DNA of 64,000 nt from positions 263,422-327,421 of the forward strand of contig JAMLHI010000004.1 of assembly GCA_023957235.1 (NCBI GenBank), written 5' to 3'. Both the position numbers and the translations under genes were made by a program. The notes beneath the pieces are model-generated. The model searched no databases and was not told the DNA's origin. It saw only the letters and a list, made by a program, of their open reading frames with translations. This document shows positions 26,392-36,135 of the stretch, piece by piece. Every line of letters starts with the position of its first letter. The first letter of the stretch is position 1. The stretch comes from Chitinophagales bacterium (GTDB lineage: Bacteria; Bacteroidota; Bacteroidia; Chitinophagales; JADIYW01).

Positions 26392-26889
26392 ATATATTGT
26401 TTTATTTTTTCTGCTAAATATAAAGTTAGCCAATTAGCCATTCTAAAAATAAAAATAGATTTTGAACTCTAAAAGATAAAGTTATTAACTACCAACTTTT
26501 TGTGTGGAATATTCTTTCTTTTTCCTAATGAGAAAATAGTTCAACATGTTTATTTAAAAATAGATAAGAATGTTATAATTGTTAATTTCAAAAAAAATAT
26601 TATCATAACTTGCTAGTTATTAATTAGATAGAAATAATAATGATTATAAATTGTGATTTTATTAATATTTTTCATATAAAAACGTATGCATTTGATTTTT
26701 TTTTATTATACCTTTACGTTGTGTAGTGTTGAGATCATTTTATTGAATAATACTTTGTGTGATATTTATTTGGTATTATTTATTTTAGTATTGAGAATGT
26801 GTGTATTATATCTTTTATTTAAAAATATTTATTGAACTGTAGTCTTGATTTTGACTTTACGCAATTTGTTTTAATTTAAAATATATTGT
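26392..26889. other. 498-bp divergent intergenic region (TPR-SUFU / giant adhesin)
   Basis: Very AT-rich with long T/A tracts. Near-consensus -7 boxes occur on both strands (TAACTTTA upstream of the SUFU gene, TACCTTTA near 26710 toward the adhesin), but none is exact. No ORF, RNA gene or strong hairpin was seen. Confidence 0.45.
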
Positions 26890-27696
26890 ATGAAAAAATC
26901 TTTACTCAATTCATTAGTGATTTTATTATTATCACTATTCTATGTTTCTCAGTTGTATGCTCAAAGTGATAGTGCTTCATGTAACGAGTATGTCAACGTG
27001 ATTAATCCGAAATTTAATAATTTGACTGCAACTAGTTCAAATTCTGGATTTCCATTATTTTTAGAACATTTTTCGAATAAGAATAATACGACAAACAGCA
27101 ATCTGGGTGATGTTTCAAGTTGGACAACTGTACTAGGTGGTACAGCATGGTTAGAAGTGAAAGATAATAAAGCTAATGGAGGAAATATTTATCCTGCAGG
27201 GTCTTATGCTGGATTTGTTATCAATGAAACAGATTTAATTTCTATTGGTGGTAGTATAACAATTACTACTTTCAGCGGAACTACATTACAAGAGTCTAAA
27301 ACTAATGCCAATGTGCTAGGTACTCTTTTAGATAATGGAAGAAGAAGTGTAGGATTTGTAACAAAGAAGCCATTTGATAGAATAAGAATTACAATCAATG
27401 CAGGTTTGACATTTATACGGACTGTAAATATATATTTTGCACAAGTTGTGAAACCATGTGCCACTGCCCCATTGAGTTGTAATGTGCCAACCCCATTAAA
27501 ACAAGCTAATAATTCACAAGGTAAGCCAGGGCACGGTGTGATTGTTGAGATGAGTAGATCTGGCTTAGAAGGAGGAGCAATTGGAACATTTGCTAATGTT
27601 GAAAGAGTTACAGATAATGATTCTACCAACTTTATGACGATGTCTATTAATATTGGTGTTTTAGCCTCAGCTAGCATATCTGTTCGCGATTTGGAT
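26890..27696 (+). pseudogene. Adhesin fragment 1 (signal peptide and first module)
   Basis: 269 codons; the TGA stop at 27697-27699 is made by the first bases of the IS element. It contains a cleavable signal, a first module without the ACVGC element and the start of the second. If secreted it would lack the T9SS tail and could not be exported by that route. Confidence 0.88.
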
Positions 27697-27721
27697 TGAC
27701 TCGTCCTAAAAAAAGTTTACA
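27697..27721 (+). repeat. Left terminal inverted repeat of the IS3 element
   Basis: Pairs with 29131-29155. Both tips have TGnCTnGTCC followed by TAAAA and GTTTACA. The TGA at the very tip stops the adhesin frame. Confidence 0.85.
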
Positions 27722-27778
27722 GTTTAATAGATTAATTCTGTTATAAGTTTACAATTCATTTTTAGTCCTGATTTGGGT

Positions 27779-28684
27779 TTACAATAGTAGGATTTTTTCG
27801 ATAATAATTCTTCCATAATCTTCTATTTTTATCTTGGTTTTTGAATGATGAATATGATTTGGTGTCAAATTACTGATACTCATGTGAGGTCTTTCGCTGT
27901 TATATAAATTCACTATGTCTTTGAGTAGTGTCTTGGCTTCATTGATATTATTAATGTCATACGTTTCTAAATACTCATCTTTAATAATTCCGTTTATTCT
28001 TTCTGCTACTGCATTTTCTAAAGGATTTCCATTTTCAGTCATACTAATTTTATACCATTGTCCTGTAATAACTTTACATAAGCATGGCTACAATACTGAA
28101 TACCTCTGTCACTGTGATGGATAAGATTCATAAGGCTCTCTGCCCCCAAGGCAGAGAGAGCCTTATGCAAGGCTTCAATACTTTCTATGGCTTCCATTGT
28201 TTCAGCTACCTGATAGCCTACAATTTTATGTGAGTAGGCATCGGTAATCAAGGCGATATAAAAGGTGTTCGCCAGTGTTAATTTTCCAGTAAGTGATATC
28301 GCTCACCCATGGCTAGTTTTGGAGCTGTTGTACAAATTCTCGTATTAGATTGGGATACTTTCTTAGCCAATGGTAGAGTTAGTGGTCTGTATCCTCCGCT
28401 TTCTTTTCCTTGAGTAAATGATTGGAAGACAGTAGGTTGAATAATCCATCTCTGCCTATTTTTTATTTGATGTTCAAGTAGGAATGGTTGTAACATTTCA
28501 TATATTTTTCATGACATTCCCATTCTTCGATGTTTTTTACGGATTTCTTGCTCGTTGTATTACCAAATCTTCTTCCAAGGTGGTTGAGATTCCTTCCCAA
28601 TTGTTTTGATAATAAGCCTGTCTGCTGATACCCAAACCATCCACATAGCTTGGTAATCCTATGTGTGAAAAAATTACTTTTCAT
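27779..28684 (-). pseudogene. IS3 OrfB (DDE transposase) remnant
   Basis: Pieces in several frames assemble into an IS3 integrase. An out-of-frame SRQAYYQNNW is the usual OrfB start region. It is followed by EMLQPFLLEHQIK, then YRPLTLPLAKKVSQSNTR, LITDAYSHKIVGYQVAET, IHHSDRGIQYCS (second Asp), ENAVAERINGIIKDEYL (Glu) and RPHMSISNLTPNHIH at the end. At least three frame changes separate them, so no functional transposase can be made. Confidence 0.85.
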
Positions 28685-28689
28685 GGCCT

Positions 28690-29114
28690 ATGGTTTGGTA
28701 TTGAACTTTTCTTATCAAATTTTTTAAACTCCCTTTTCTTAACAACATCACGTGTAGAAAGCAATTGCTTTTAGCTCTGCATCTTTTAGTGCTTTTCTAA
28801 TTCCACTATTCGCTTTTTTAATTGCAGGTTATCAAATAGTTCATCATCATTGTTAGTTGCTCTGTCTGGTTTCGGTTTTTCTGTACCATTGGATATAGAT
28901 TTGATACAAAGTTAGGTCTTCTGGTTTTGATTCCAGTATTGTAGCCTAATTGTCGCATCCAGCGAAGCAACTGCCCGTGCTCTTGTTCTTCACCAGTGTA
29001 TTTCTCCCAAATCTCCACCTTGGTACATTGAGTAGAAATTAACTCCTGGACAATCTTGTGTTTCTCCTCTACGGTAAAATATTTACCCCTTTTTTGAATG
29101 ATTTTTTTGTCCAT
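28690..29114 (-). pseudogene. IS3 OrfA remnant
   Basis: The first ~75 codons read cleanly as an OrfA helix-turn-helix protein: MDKKIIQKRGKYFTVEEKHK, ISTQCTKVEIWEKYTGEE, LLRWMRQLGYN. Then the frame slips. In other frames one still reads DDELFDNLQLKKRIVELEK, then a second slip to LKDAELKAIAFYT, the leucine-zipper end typical of OrfA. So at least two single-base changes broke it. Confidence 0.8.
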
Positions 29115-29130
29115 TTTTTACACTTTTTAG

Positions 29131-29155
29131 TGTAAACCTATTTTAGGACAAGACA
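29131..29155 (-). repeat. Right terminal inverted repeat of the IS3 element
   Basis: Mirror of the left end. On the minus strand it lies just upstream of orfA and so would also hold the transposase promoter. Confidence 0.85.
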
Positions 29156-29158
29156 GAT

Positions 29159-31630
29159 GAAGTTTTTCCTGCGGGATATTTTGCTGGCTTTGAGCTTTCC
29201 AACAGTAATGCATTAAGTGTTGATTTGTTAAGTAACTCTACTATTCGTACCTACTTGAATGATACACTTCAAGAGACAACTGGTGGAGGCGTTTCATTGT
29301 TAGAAGCGCCTTTGTTAGGAGGCTCTTCTAGATATGTAGCAGGTTTCATTACTTCTAAACCATTTAATGAAATCCGTTATACAATTAATCAACCAGCAGG
29401 AATTGGTTTTGGAACAACAAATATCTATTATGCAGTAGCTAAAAAGTATTGCGAAGGAGATTCATTGGAATGTAATGATTATACTCGTTTAAGTGTACCC
29501 AATCACCCAGTAGATATCGACATCAACAATACAGGATTGACAGGTCTGGCTTGTGTGGGTTGTAGTGTAAATAATCCTGGAAGAATTTTAGATAATGATA
29601 CAAGTAATTTTGCAAATATCAATTTGATTGCTGGAGTTGGTTCTACAGGTAGAATATCCGTAAAAAATGGTTATGGTCCATATAGAGCAGATTCTATACC
29701 TATGTGGGCAGGCTTTGAAATCTCAACTGGTCAGCTCATTACTTTAAATATTCTAAATAATATTTCAATTAAGACATATTTGAAAGATTCGCTTATAGAA
29801 TCTTCATCACCAGCAACTTTGTTTGTAGATGGTGATATCTTTTCATCTACAGGAAGGCATTTTGTCGGATTTAAGGTAACTAAATCTTTTGATGAAATAG
29901 AGTTTTCAGTAACGAATACAGGTGGAGATATTGGAACTACCAATGTATATGCTGCGGCTGTTAAAAGATATTGTAAAGGACCTGATTTAGAATGTAATAA
30001 ATATACAAAACTAACACAGCCGACCCATCCCGTAGATTTAGATATTAATAAATTGGGGATATCAGGTATTGCATGTGTGCTTTGTGATGTAAAAGATCCT
30101 GGGAAAATATTAGATAGCAATCCAGATAATTATGCAATTATTGACTTGGTTGCTGGTGTTGGTTCTACAGGTACTATATCAGTAAGAAATGGTTATGGTT
30201 CATATAGAGGTGATACTATACCTATGTGGGCTGGTTTTGAGATTTCTACTGCCCAATTAATAACTGCAAATATTCTCAATAATGTTACCATAAGTACTTA
30301 TTTAAATGGTGTTTTCCGAGAAAGTTCTACAGCAGCAACACTGTTTGTAGAAGGAGATGTTTTTTCTGCTTCAGAAAGACAGTTTGTAGGATTTAAAGTA
30401 ACTAAAGAATTTGATGAGATTGTTTATTCTGTAACTAATACAGGTGGCGATATAGGCTTGACCAATGTTTATTCTGCTGCGGTTAGAAAGTATTGTGATA
30501 CGCCATTGTCATGTAATATTGAAACGAGAGAGTATGTTCCAGCATATCCTGTAGATATTAATTACCACAGAACTGGAAATGAAGGTTTAGCTTGTGCTTT
30601 GTGTGGTGTTGATAATCCAAATCGTGTGATTGATGAATCGGATAGTAATTTCGCACAGATATATGTGCCAGTAGGAGTTGCAGGTGGAGCAGGTATTTCA
30701 GTTAGAAATGGTTATGGTCCTTATCCAGCTGGAACTTATGCTGCTTTTGAAGTTTCTAAAACAAATTTGATTGATGTTGCTGCCTTGGGTGGAGTAACGA
30801 TTGAATTGTATAAAAACAATCAATTAGTTCAGTCAGGAACTGGAGTTTCAGAAATTGTTTCAGGCAACTCAACTATATTATCTAGCACCGATCACCGATT
30901 GGTAGGGATTGTTTCCAATGTAGAATTTGATGAAGCAAGAATAGTCATCCGCAATGTTGGTCAAGTTAACTTAGGCACTACCAATGTTTACAATTTCTAT
31001 GTAATGAAAGGTTGCCCTGGCGAGTTTGATTGTCAGACATCGACAGCTCTTATTAGACCTGATTATGCTGTTGTTATTGAAGATTCAAGAACTGGGATTA
31101 ATAGTGGTGTTGCTTGTGTAGGTTGTACAGTGAATAGGCCCGATTTTGTTATCAATAGTGATTCATTGGATGTCTCTACCATTAATCTTTTAGCTGGTGG
31201 ATTAGGAACCAGCGGTTCAATATCCGTAAGAGATCTGAGCATAGTTTATCCTTCAGGTACTTTAGCTGGTTTTGTGGTGAGAGATCCTAACCCAATTATT
31301 CAAGCTGGTTTGTTGAGTGGAATAACTATCCAAACTTATTTAAATGGTAGTTTACAAGAAACAAAATCAGGCGGAGGTGCTTTGATTGACGTGAATGCAT
31401 TACTTCCTTGGTTGGGTGTAGGCTCTGGTAAACATGCTATCGGCTTTAATACAAGTAACCCATTTAACGAAATTCGTATAACATATACTACACTTGTACA
31501 AGGATTATCCTACTTAGATGTATATTATGCATTTGCAGACGCAAGATATGTATCAGGAAGTGGATTTGATTGCTTTGCTTATATTGATGCGGTTAACGAT
31601 ATCAATCAGACCCCAGTCATACACCTGTAG
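29159..31630 (+). pseudogene. Adhesin fragment 2 (repeat modules)
   Basis: Continues fragment 1 in the same frame after the IS element, starting EVFPAGYFAGFELS. It carries the remaining ISVxN modules. No start codon with a signal peptide is available, and it ends at an out-of-frame TAG (31628) caused by the frameshift. Confidence 0.88.
29468..30508 (+). repeat. Two tandem ~522-bp coding repeats in the adhesin
   Basis: Copy A is 29468-29989 and copy B 29990-30508. Both run from ECNxYTKL through HPVDxDIN, ACVxC, VAGVGSTGxISV, the GDTIPMWAGFEIST-like block and VTNTGGDIG to RYC. They are the two most similar modules, also at DNA level, and look like a recent duplication within an older repeat series. 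Confidence 0.8.
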
Positions 31631-34600
31631 ATGGCAATATTCTTACGAATGATAATAGTAAGTATCCTTTTGAAATTACTGAAATGGGTGGTGTTACTCC
31701 TGATCAAAATGGAGATATTACTTTATCCAATTTACCAGGTAAAGATTCGTTAGGTAATCCTGTTAGTAATGCAGGTACTTTAGTGCTTCATCCTGATGGA
31801 AGTTATACCTTTACTCCAACTACTAATTTTGTTGGAACATTGGATCCAATTTCTTACACAATTCAAGATTCTCTTGAAAATACAGATGAAGCAACTTTAA
31901 TAATTAAAGTAATTCCAAATAATCAATCTGGTGTGAATAGTGTAATTGCACAAGATGATAATGCAAGTACTTCTGTAAGAGTAAATATAGGCACCCCAAA
32001 TAATCCTACAAGCTCAAGTAATCCTAGCTTATTCAATAATGACAGTGATCCGCAAGGAGATAATTTCTTTGTAACAAATTCAAATAGCGTACTTCCAGAT
32101 CAGAATGGAGTGATTACACTCAGTAATGTTCCTGGTAAGGATGAGCAAGGTAATCCAGTTGTTGGAGGTGTTGGAACAGTAACTATTGATACTAATGGAC
32201 ATTATACTTTTTTACCTAAACCTGGATTTACTGGAACAGTCGATCCTATCTTATACACAATTGAAGATTCTAAGGGAGCGGTAGATTCTGCTTATCTCAA
32301 TATTGATGTTAAACCAATATTACCTGGAGTCAATACTACATTTGCAAACGATGATGCTAATAGTGGACCTAAAGGATTATCTCAAAACGGTAATCTTCTA
32401 GATAATGATTTTGATGCAGAAGGAGATGGTCAGGAAGTTAAAACCTTCCAAGTGCTTGATGCAAATGGAAATAAAGTTACAGTACAAGCTGGACAGACTA
32501 GCGATGTTTATGCAAAAAATCCAGATAACCCAAGCCAATATATTAAAGTAGGTACATTGAATGTGCAAGAAGATGGCGATTATACTTATACGCCTACTCC
32601 TCTTGTTGGTGGTGATTATTATGTAGGAACCGTTGCTATTCCTTATAGTATCGAAGATGATGATACTGTTGCTGGAAAAGCTTCTGATAAGGCTACATTA
32701 TACTTGACAACTTCTGATTATAATACAACAGATGCTATAAATGACCAAAATAGTACTTGGATAAATACTCCAGTAAGTGGAAATGTGACTACTAATGATT
32801 TTGATTTGGAAGGGAATTCACAAGATTTTAGTTCATTCCTTAATCAGAATAATAATGGTACTCCAATATCTAGTGGATCAACAGTAAGTGGAAAAGACTT
32901 AAATGGTAATCTGATAAACAATGCTGGGACAATTACTTTTGACAGTGATGGTATTTATACTTTCACCCCAACAACAGGTTTTGTAGGTGTCGTTTCTATC
33001 CCATATAAAATTTGTGATGATGCTAAACTCTCTGTCTGTGATTCTGCTATACTTGATATTACTGTAGATATGCTACCATCAGATACAAACAGCGTTATTG
33101 CAAACAATGATGAATATGTTACTAAAGGTCAAAATGTTAATAGTAATGTTCATATTAATGATGCGGATCCACAAGGAGATGGATTTGATGTTACTAAGTT
33201 TTGGTATGATAGCAATGGTGATGGAACTCCTGATACAGAAGGAACTCTCGGACAGCAAGTAACTGTAGGTGGTGTTAGTGAAGATGGTACACCAACCAAT
33301 AATGCTGGTAAATTGACTCAAAATGCAGATGGTTCCTTTACATTTGAACCTACAACTGGTTTTAAAGGTAAAGTTACTTATGATTATAGAATCACTGATG
33401 ATTACACAGTAGATCCAGCAAGGGATGATGCTCGAGTAGTAATAACCGTTGTAAATACAAACGATATTGTTGGTCGTGGACCTAAGAATGATCCTCCTGT
33501 AGCTAATGATGACTTCAATTATACTATAGTAAATACGCCTGTTAATGGATGCTATGTTTGTAATGATAAAGATTTGAATGGAGATTCTCTAAGTTATAAT
33601 GGCCTTACAATCAACCCAAGTGGTCCAGCAACACCAATAGATACTTTGACAACAGAACAAGGCGGTCAAGTGGTTATTAACAAAGATGGAACTTATACTT
33701 ATTATCCACCTACAGATTATGTTGGTCCTGATAAAATAATTTATGAGATCTGTGATGTAACAAATGTTAATCCACAACCACTTTGTGCTAATGCAACTAT
33801 ATATACTTTAGTAGGTCCAGGTTTGACCATTGAAGGAAATCTTTTCCATGATGGTAATGGCATGACAGATAATTATGTCAATGGATCAGGTACCAATGTG
33901 TCAGATGTTGTTTATGCAATATTGACTGATTCAAATGGAGTTGTATTACAGAGTGTTCCAGTGAATCCTGATGGTACTTTTGAATTTACCAATGCACCCT
34001 TCCAAACTGATTTATTGGTAGTAATAGATACAGTTTTAAGAGCTAAGAATAGTGTGGTAACAACCTCGACTTTACCTCAAGGTTGGGTAAGTACAGGAGA
34101 GAAATTAGGACAAATAGATGTAATTCAAGGTAATGATGGTACTATAGATGGTAAAAACACTGAGGTGGGCAAACCAAGGACTATTGTGACTAATATCAAC
34201 TTGGCTATTCAACAATTGCCTACAGCAGATGATAAATTCTATAATTTACCAACTTCTGCATTAAGTGTAACACCACTTGGTGGATTCCCTAATATCGTAG
34301 AGAATGGATTACAGTATTATTCTATCGCATCTAGCAATCCTATTTTAGATGGAGGATATACTAATAAAGGGTTATTAACAGGTAGTGATCCAGAAGATTG
34401 TTCACAGGTAGAAAGTTGTAATTCAGCATCTACGTTTATAGTTGATTCTATCTATCCGACAACGATATTGTACTATAATTTTGGAGGTGAAAGAGGCGTA
34501 GCAAGAGTTGTTGCAGGAGATACTATTAAAAATTATAATCCTTCTAAATTAGTCATCTATGGAAAGGAAGGAATGGGACAGTCTGATAGCGTGAATAACA

Positions 34601-35241
34601 ATGCATTGGGATTCAGATATAGCTTAGTAGATAATGCTAGATTTGCAAGTATGCCAGTAGATTACATCATAGCTACTGATTTTGCACTTCCTGTTGAGTT
34701 GTTATACTTCACTGCTTCTACACAAGGATGTACTGTGGTATTGAATTGGGCGACTGCATCTGAGTTGAACAATGACTATTTTGAAGTACAAAGAGCTCAA
34801 GATGCTATCAACTGGGAGACAATTGCTAAGGTCACTGGAAACGGTACTACTAATAATAGGAATGAGTACAGTCAAGTAGATGCCACGACACTAAGTGGAA
34901 CCATCTATTATCGATTGAAACAGGTGGATTATGATGGTGTATCAGAATTACATAAAGTAGTATCTGTACAATCACCATCATGTGGAACTCGCAAAGTGCT
35001 TGTCTATCCAAATCCTACTCACAACACTTTGAATGTGAAAATTGATTACATCAACTATAGTGGATTAGATATCAAAATTTATGATACGAAAGGTGTAATG
35101 GTGAAACATCTGACAGATGTAGTATCTGATAACAAGATAGATGTTCAGTCACTACCAGATGGTACTTATCTATTGCAGTTGACATCACCAACTGAACAAA
35201 TAGGAGTATATCCATTTATTAGACAAAGTACTGAAAAATAG
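31621..35241 (+). pseudogene. Adhesin fragment 3 (tandem-95 Ig repeats and T9SS tail)
   Basis: Open from 31621 (TPVDGNILTNDNS) with no good start; the first ATG is 31684. Six repeats of ~95-130 residues share AGTLxxxxDGSYTFTPT, GFxGxxxPIxYTIxD and a Val-rich last strand. A cysteine-containing segment, an SdrD-like GLTIEGNLFHDGNG domain, the LPVELLYFTAS fibronectin-like module and the sorting domain follow. These are the surface stalk and secretion tail of the adhesin. Without a signal peptide this part is not exported. Confidence 0.88.
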
Positions 35242-35346
35242 TCGGTGGAATATAGAAAAAAGGTGTGATGTTTGGCTATTAATCTGAAGAGGAAATTGGC
35301 TCTGCTGAGAAGCAACCAACGAACAATAAGATTAATGCATATATTG

Positions 35347-35376
35347 AAAAAGGACAGCGAAAGCTGTCCTTTTTTA
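35347..35376 (+). terminator. Terminator after the adhesin
   Basis: AAAAAGGACAGC and GCTGTCCTTTTT pair perfectly around a GAAA tetraloop and end in a T run. Confidence 0.93.
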
Positions 35377-35616
35377 TATTCTCTGGTATGCTTTATAGCT
35401 AAGAAAACCTATTTTTCGTTAGAAAAACACACATACCATTTGATGAAATTTGTTCTGTTTTTAGTAGTTTATCTCCATGTGCAAATCCAAATAATTTTTC
35501 AGATGACTAAATGATATGTATATTGTTTGATACATTTTTTTATTGTGGGTGCTAATGCTATTAGTGCCTTATATATTTGATTGTCATTTACTTTTTTATA
35601 CTTTTAATTTTTTTAC

Positions 35617-35639
35617 CAAACAAACGTTCGATTTATTTG
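35617..35639. promoter_or_regulatory. Inverted repeat CAAACAAA-N7-TTTATTTG, candidate operator
   Basis: Eight-base arms with one mismatch around CGTTCGA, 53 bp before the SCP2 ATG. The AACGTTCG core resembles half of many TetR-family operators. No TetR gene is adjacent, so this is only a candidate. Confidence 0.3.
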
Positions 35640-35692
35640 TGTAATTTCAAATAATTGCTTTATATTGGGTTAATATAAAATTGAATACTAAA

Positions 35693-36013
35693 ATGACAGC
35701 TAGAGAAATTGTATTAGGATTGCCTTCAAGATTTAAAGGAGATGCGTCCACAGATAATGGTGTTTTCCATTTTGTACTTGATGGTGAAGGTGGAGGTGAG
35801 TTTTCAGTAAAAGTTACTGATGGCATTTGCACTGTTGAAGAAGGTCTTACTGGCGATGCAGATTGTGTAATTACATCTACAGCAACAGATTTTGAAGATG
35901 CTGAATATGGGAGAGTCAACAAGCAGATGGCAGTAATGATGGGTAAAATCAAAATCAGCAATCTAGGAGCTATGTTGAAATTTTTGTCTTTGTTCAATGA
36001 TCTTGAAGTATAG
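35693..36013 (+). CDS. SCP2 sterol-carrier-domain protein
   Basis: 106 residues from ATG 35693; a TTG four codons upstream is less likely. It is a single SCP2 fold: FKGDASTDNGVFHFVLDGEG for the first strands, GGEFSVKVTDGICTVEEG, ADCVITSTATDFEDAEYG, then the helix KQMAVMMGKIKISN and the hydrophobic last helix LGAMLKFLSLFN. Such small proteins bind lipid or acyl-CoA ligands in a hydrophobic tunnel. The gene is monocistronic with a possible operator upstream and a terminator downstream. Ligand unknown. Confidence 0.88.
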   Translation: MTAREIVLGLPSRFKGDASTDNGVFHFVLDGEGGGEFSVKVTDGICTVEEGLTGDADCVITSTATDFEDAEYGRVNKQMAVMMGKIKISNLGAMLKFLSLFNDLEV

Positions 36014-36037
36014 TTTTTTTATTTTTTAAGGAATATG

Positions 36038-36063
36038 AAGGTGGCTAATCAGCCACCTTTTTT
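36038..36063 (+). terminator. Terminator of the SCP2 gene
   Basis: AAGGTGGCT and AGCCACCTT pair around AATC, followed by TTTTT. Confidence 0.93.
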
Positions 36064-36135
36064 ATTACTAGTATTTGCTATTACAATGTATTAGATCTCA
36101 TCTAACTATTTGAAAATTAGATATATGTATTGCGA

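Larger units (their letters stand above)
27697..29155 (-). mobile_element. IS3-family insertion sequence, degenerate (1,459 bp)
   Basis: The element starts TGACTCGTCCTAAAA and ends TTTTAGGACAAGACA. The terminal inverted repeats are 25 bp with four to five mismatches and 5'-TG...CA-3' tips. Length, orfA/orfB order on the minus strand and a 3-bp duplication all fit IS3. Transposase remnants show the OrfA helix-turn-helix and the OrfB DDE motifs (HHSDRGIQYCS and NAVAERINGIIKDEYL), but at least five frameshifts split them. It is inserted opposite to the adhesin gene. It is not expected to move on its own. Confidence 0.9.
27694..29158. repeat. 3-bp target-site duplication (GAT) flanking the IS element
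   Basis: GAT at 27694-27696 and GAT at 29156-29158 directly flank the TG...CA ends. Three base pairs is a normal duplication length for IS3-family elements. Deleting the element and one GAT rejoins the adhesin frame exactly. Confidence 0.85.
26890..35241 (+). pseudogene. Giant T9SS surface adhesin, split by an IS3 element and a frameshift
   Basis: One ancestral gene of roughly 2,300 codons. It begins with signal peptide MKKSLLNSLVILLLSLFYVS...YAQSD and ends with a T9SS type A sorting domain (KVLVYPNPTHNTLNVKI, then PDGTYLLQL). The first half consists of about six related modules of 150-175 residues with the motif ISVRNGYGPY and an ACVGC element. The second half has six tandem-95-like Ig repeats marked by DGSYTFTPT and YTIxD. 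A 1,459-bp IS3-family insertion sits at codon 269. Removing it with one copy of the GAT duplication gives SVRDLDEVFPAGYFAGF, matching the other modules. A lost base near 31617 breaks the frame again. As it stands only the first ~269 residues can be made from the native start. Confidence 0.9.
35242..35692. other. 451-bp intergenic region (adhesin / SCP2 gene)
   Basis: Contains the adhesin terminator, then AT-rich sequence with an inverted repeat at 35617-35639. An 80-codon open frame starting at 35272 runs through the terminator stem and is not considered a gene. Confidence 0.5.

Noticed and set aside
27204..27677. 157-codon minus-strand frame inside adhesin fragment 1
   Set aside because: It is the antisense shadow of the repeat-coding strand; residues follow the complement of the adhesin codons and no family motif is present.
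29468..30508. Direct repeats that could suggest a CRISPR or satellite array
   Set aside because: The period is 522 bp, the copies are diverged at third codon positions and both encode protein modules; they are duplicated domains.
33079..33321. Ile/Ser-rich minus-strand frame in the tandem-95 region
   Set aside because: It is a complement of Asp/Asn/Thr codons in the repeats and not a gene.
35272..35514. 80-codon open frame after the adhesin
   Set aside because: It runs straight through a perfect terminator stem, has no recognisable domain and its sequence is typical of translated AT-rich spacer.
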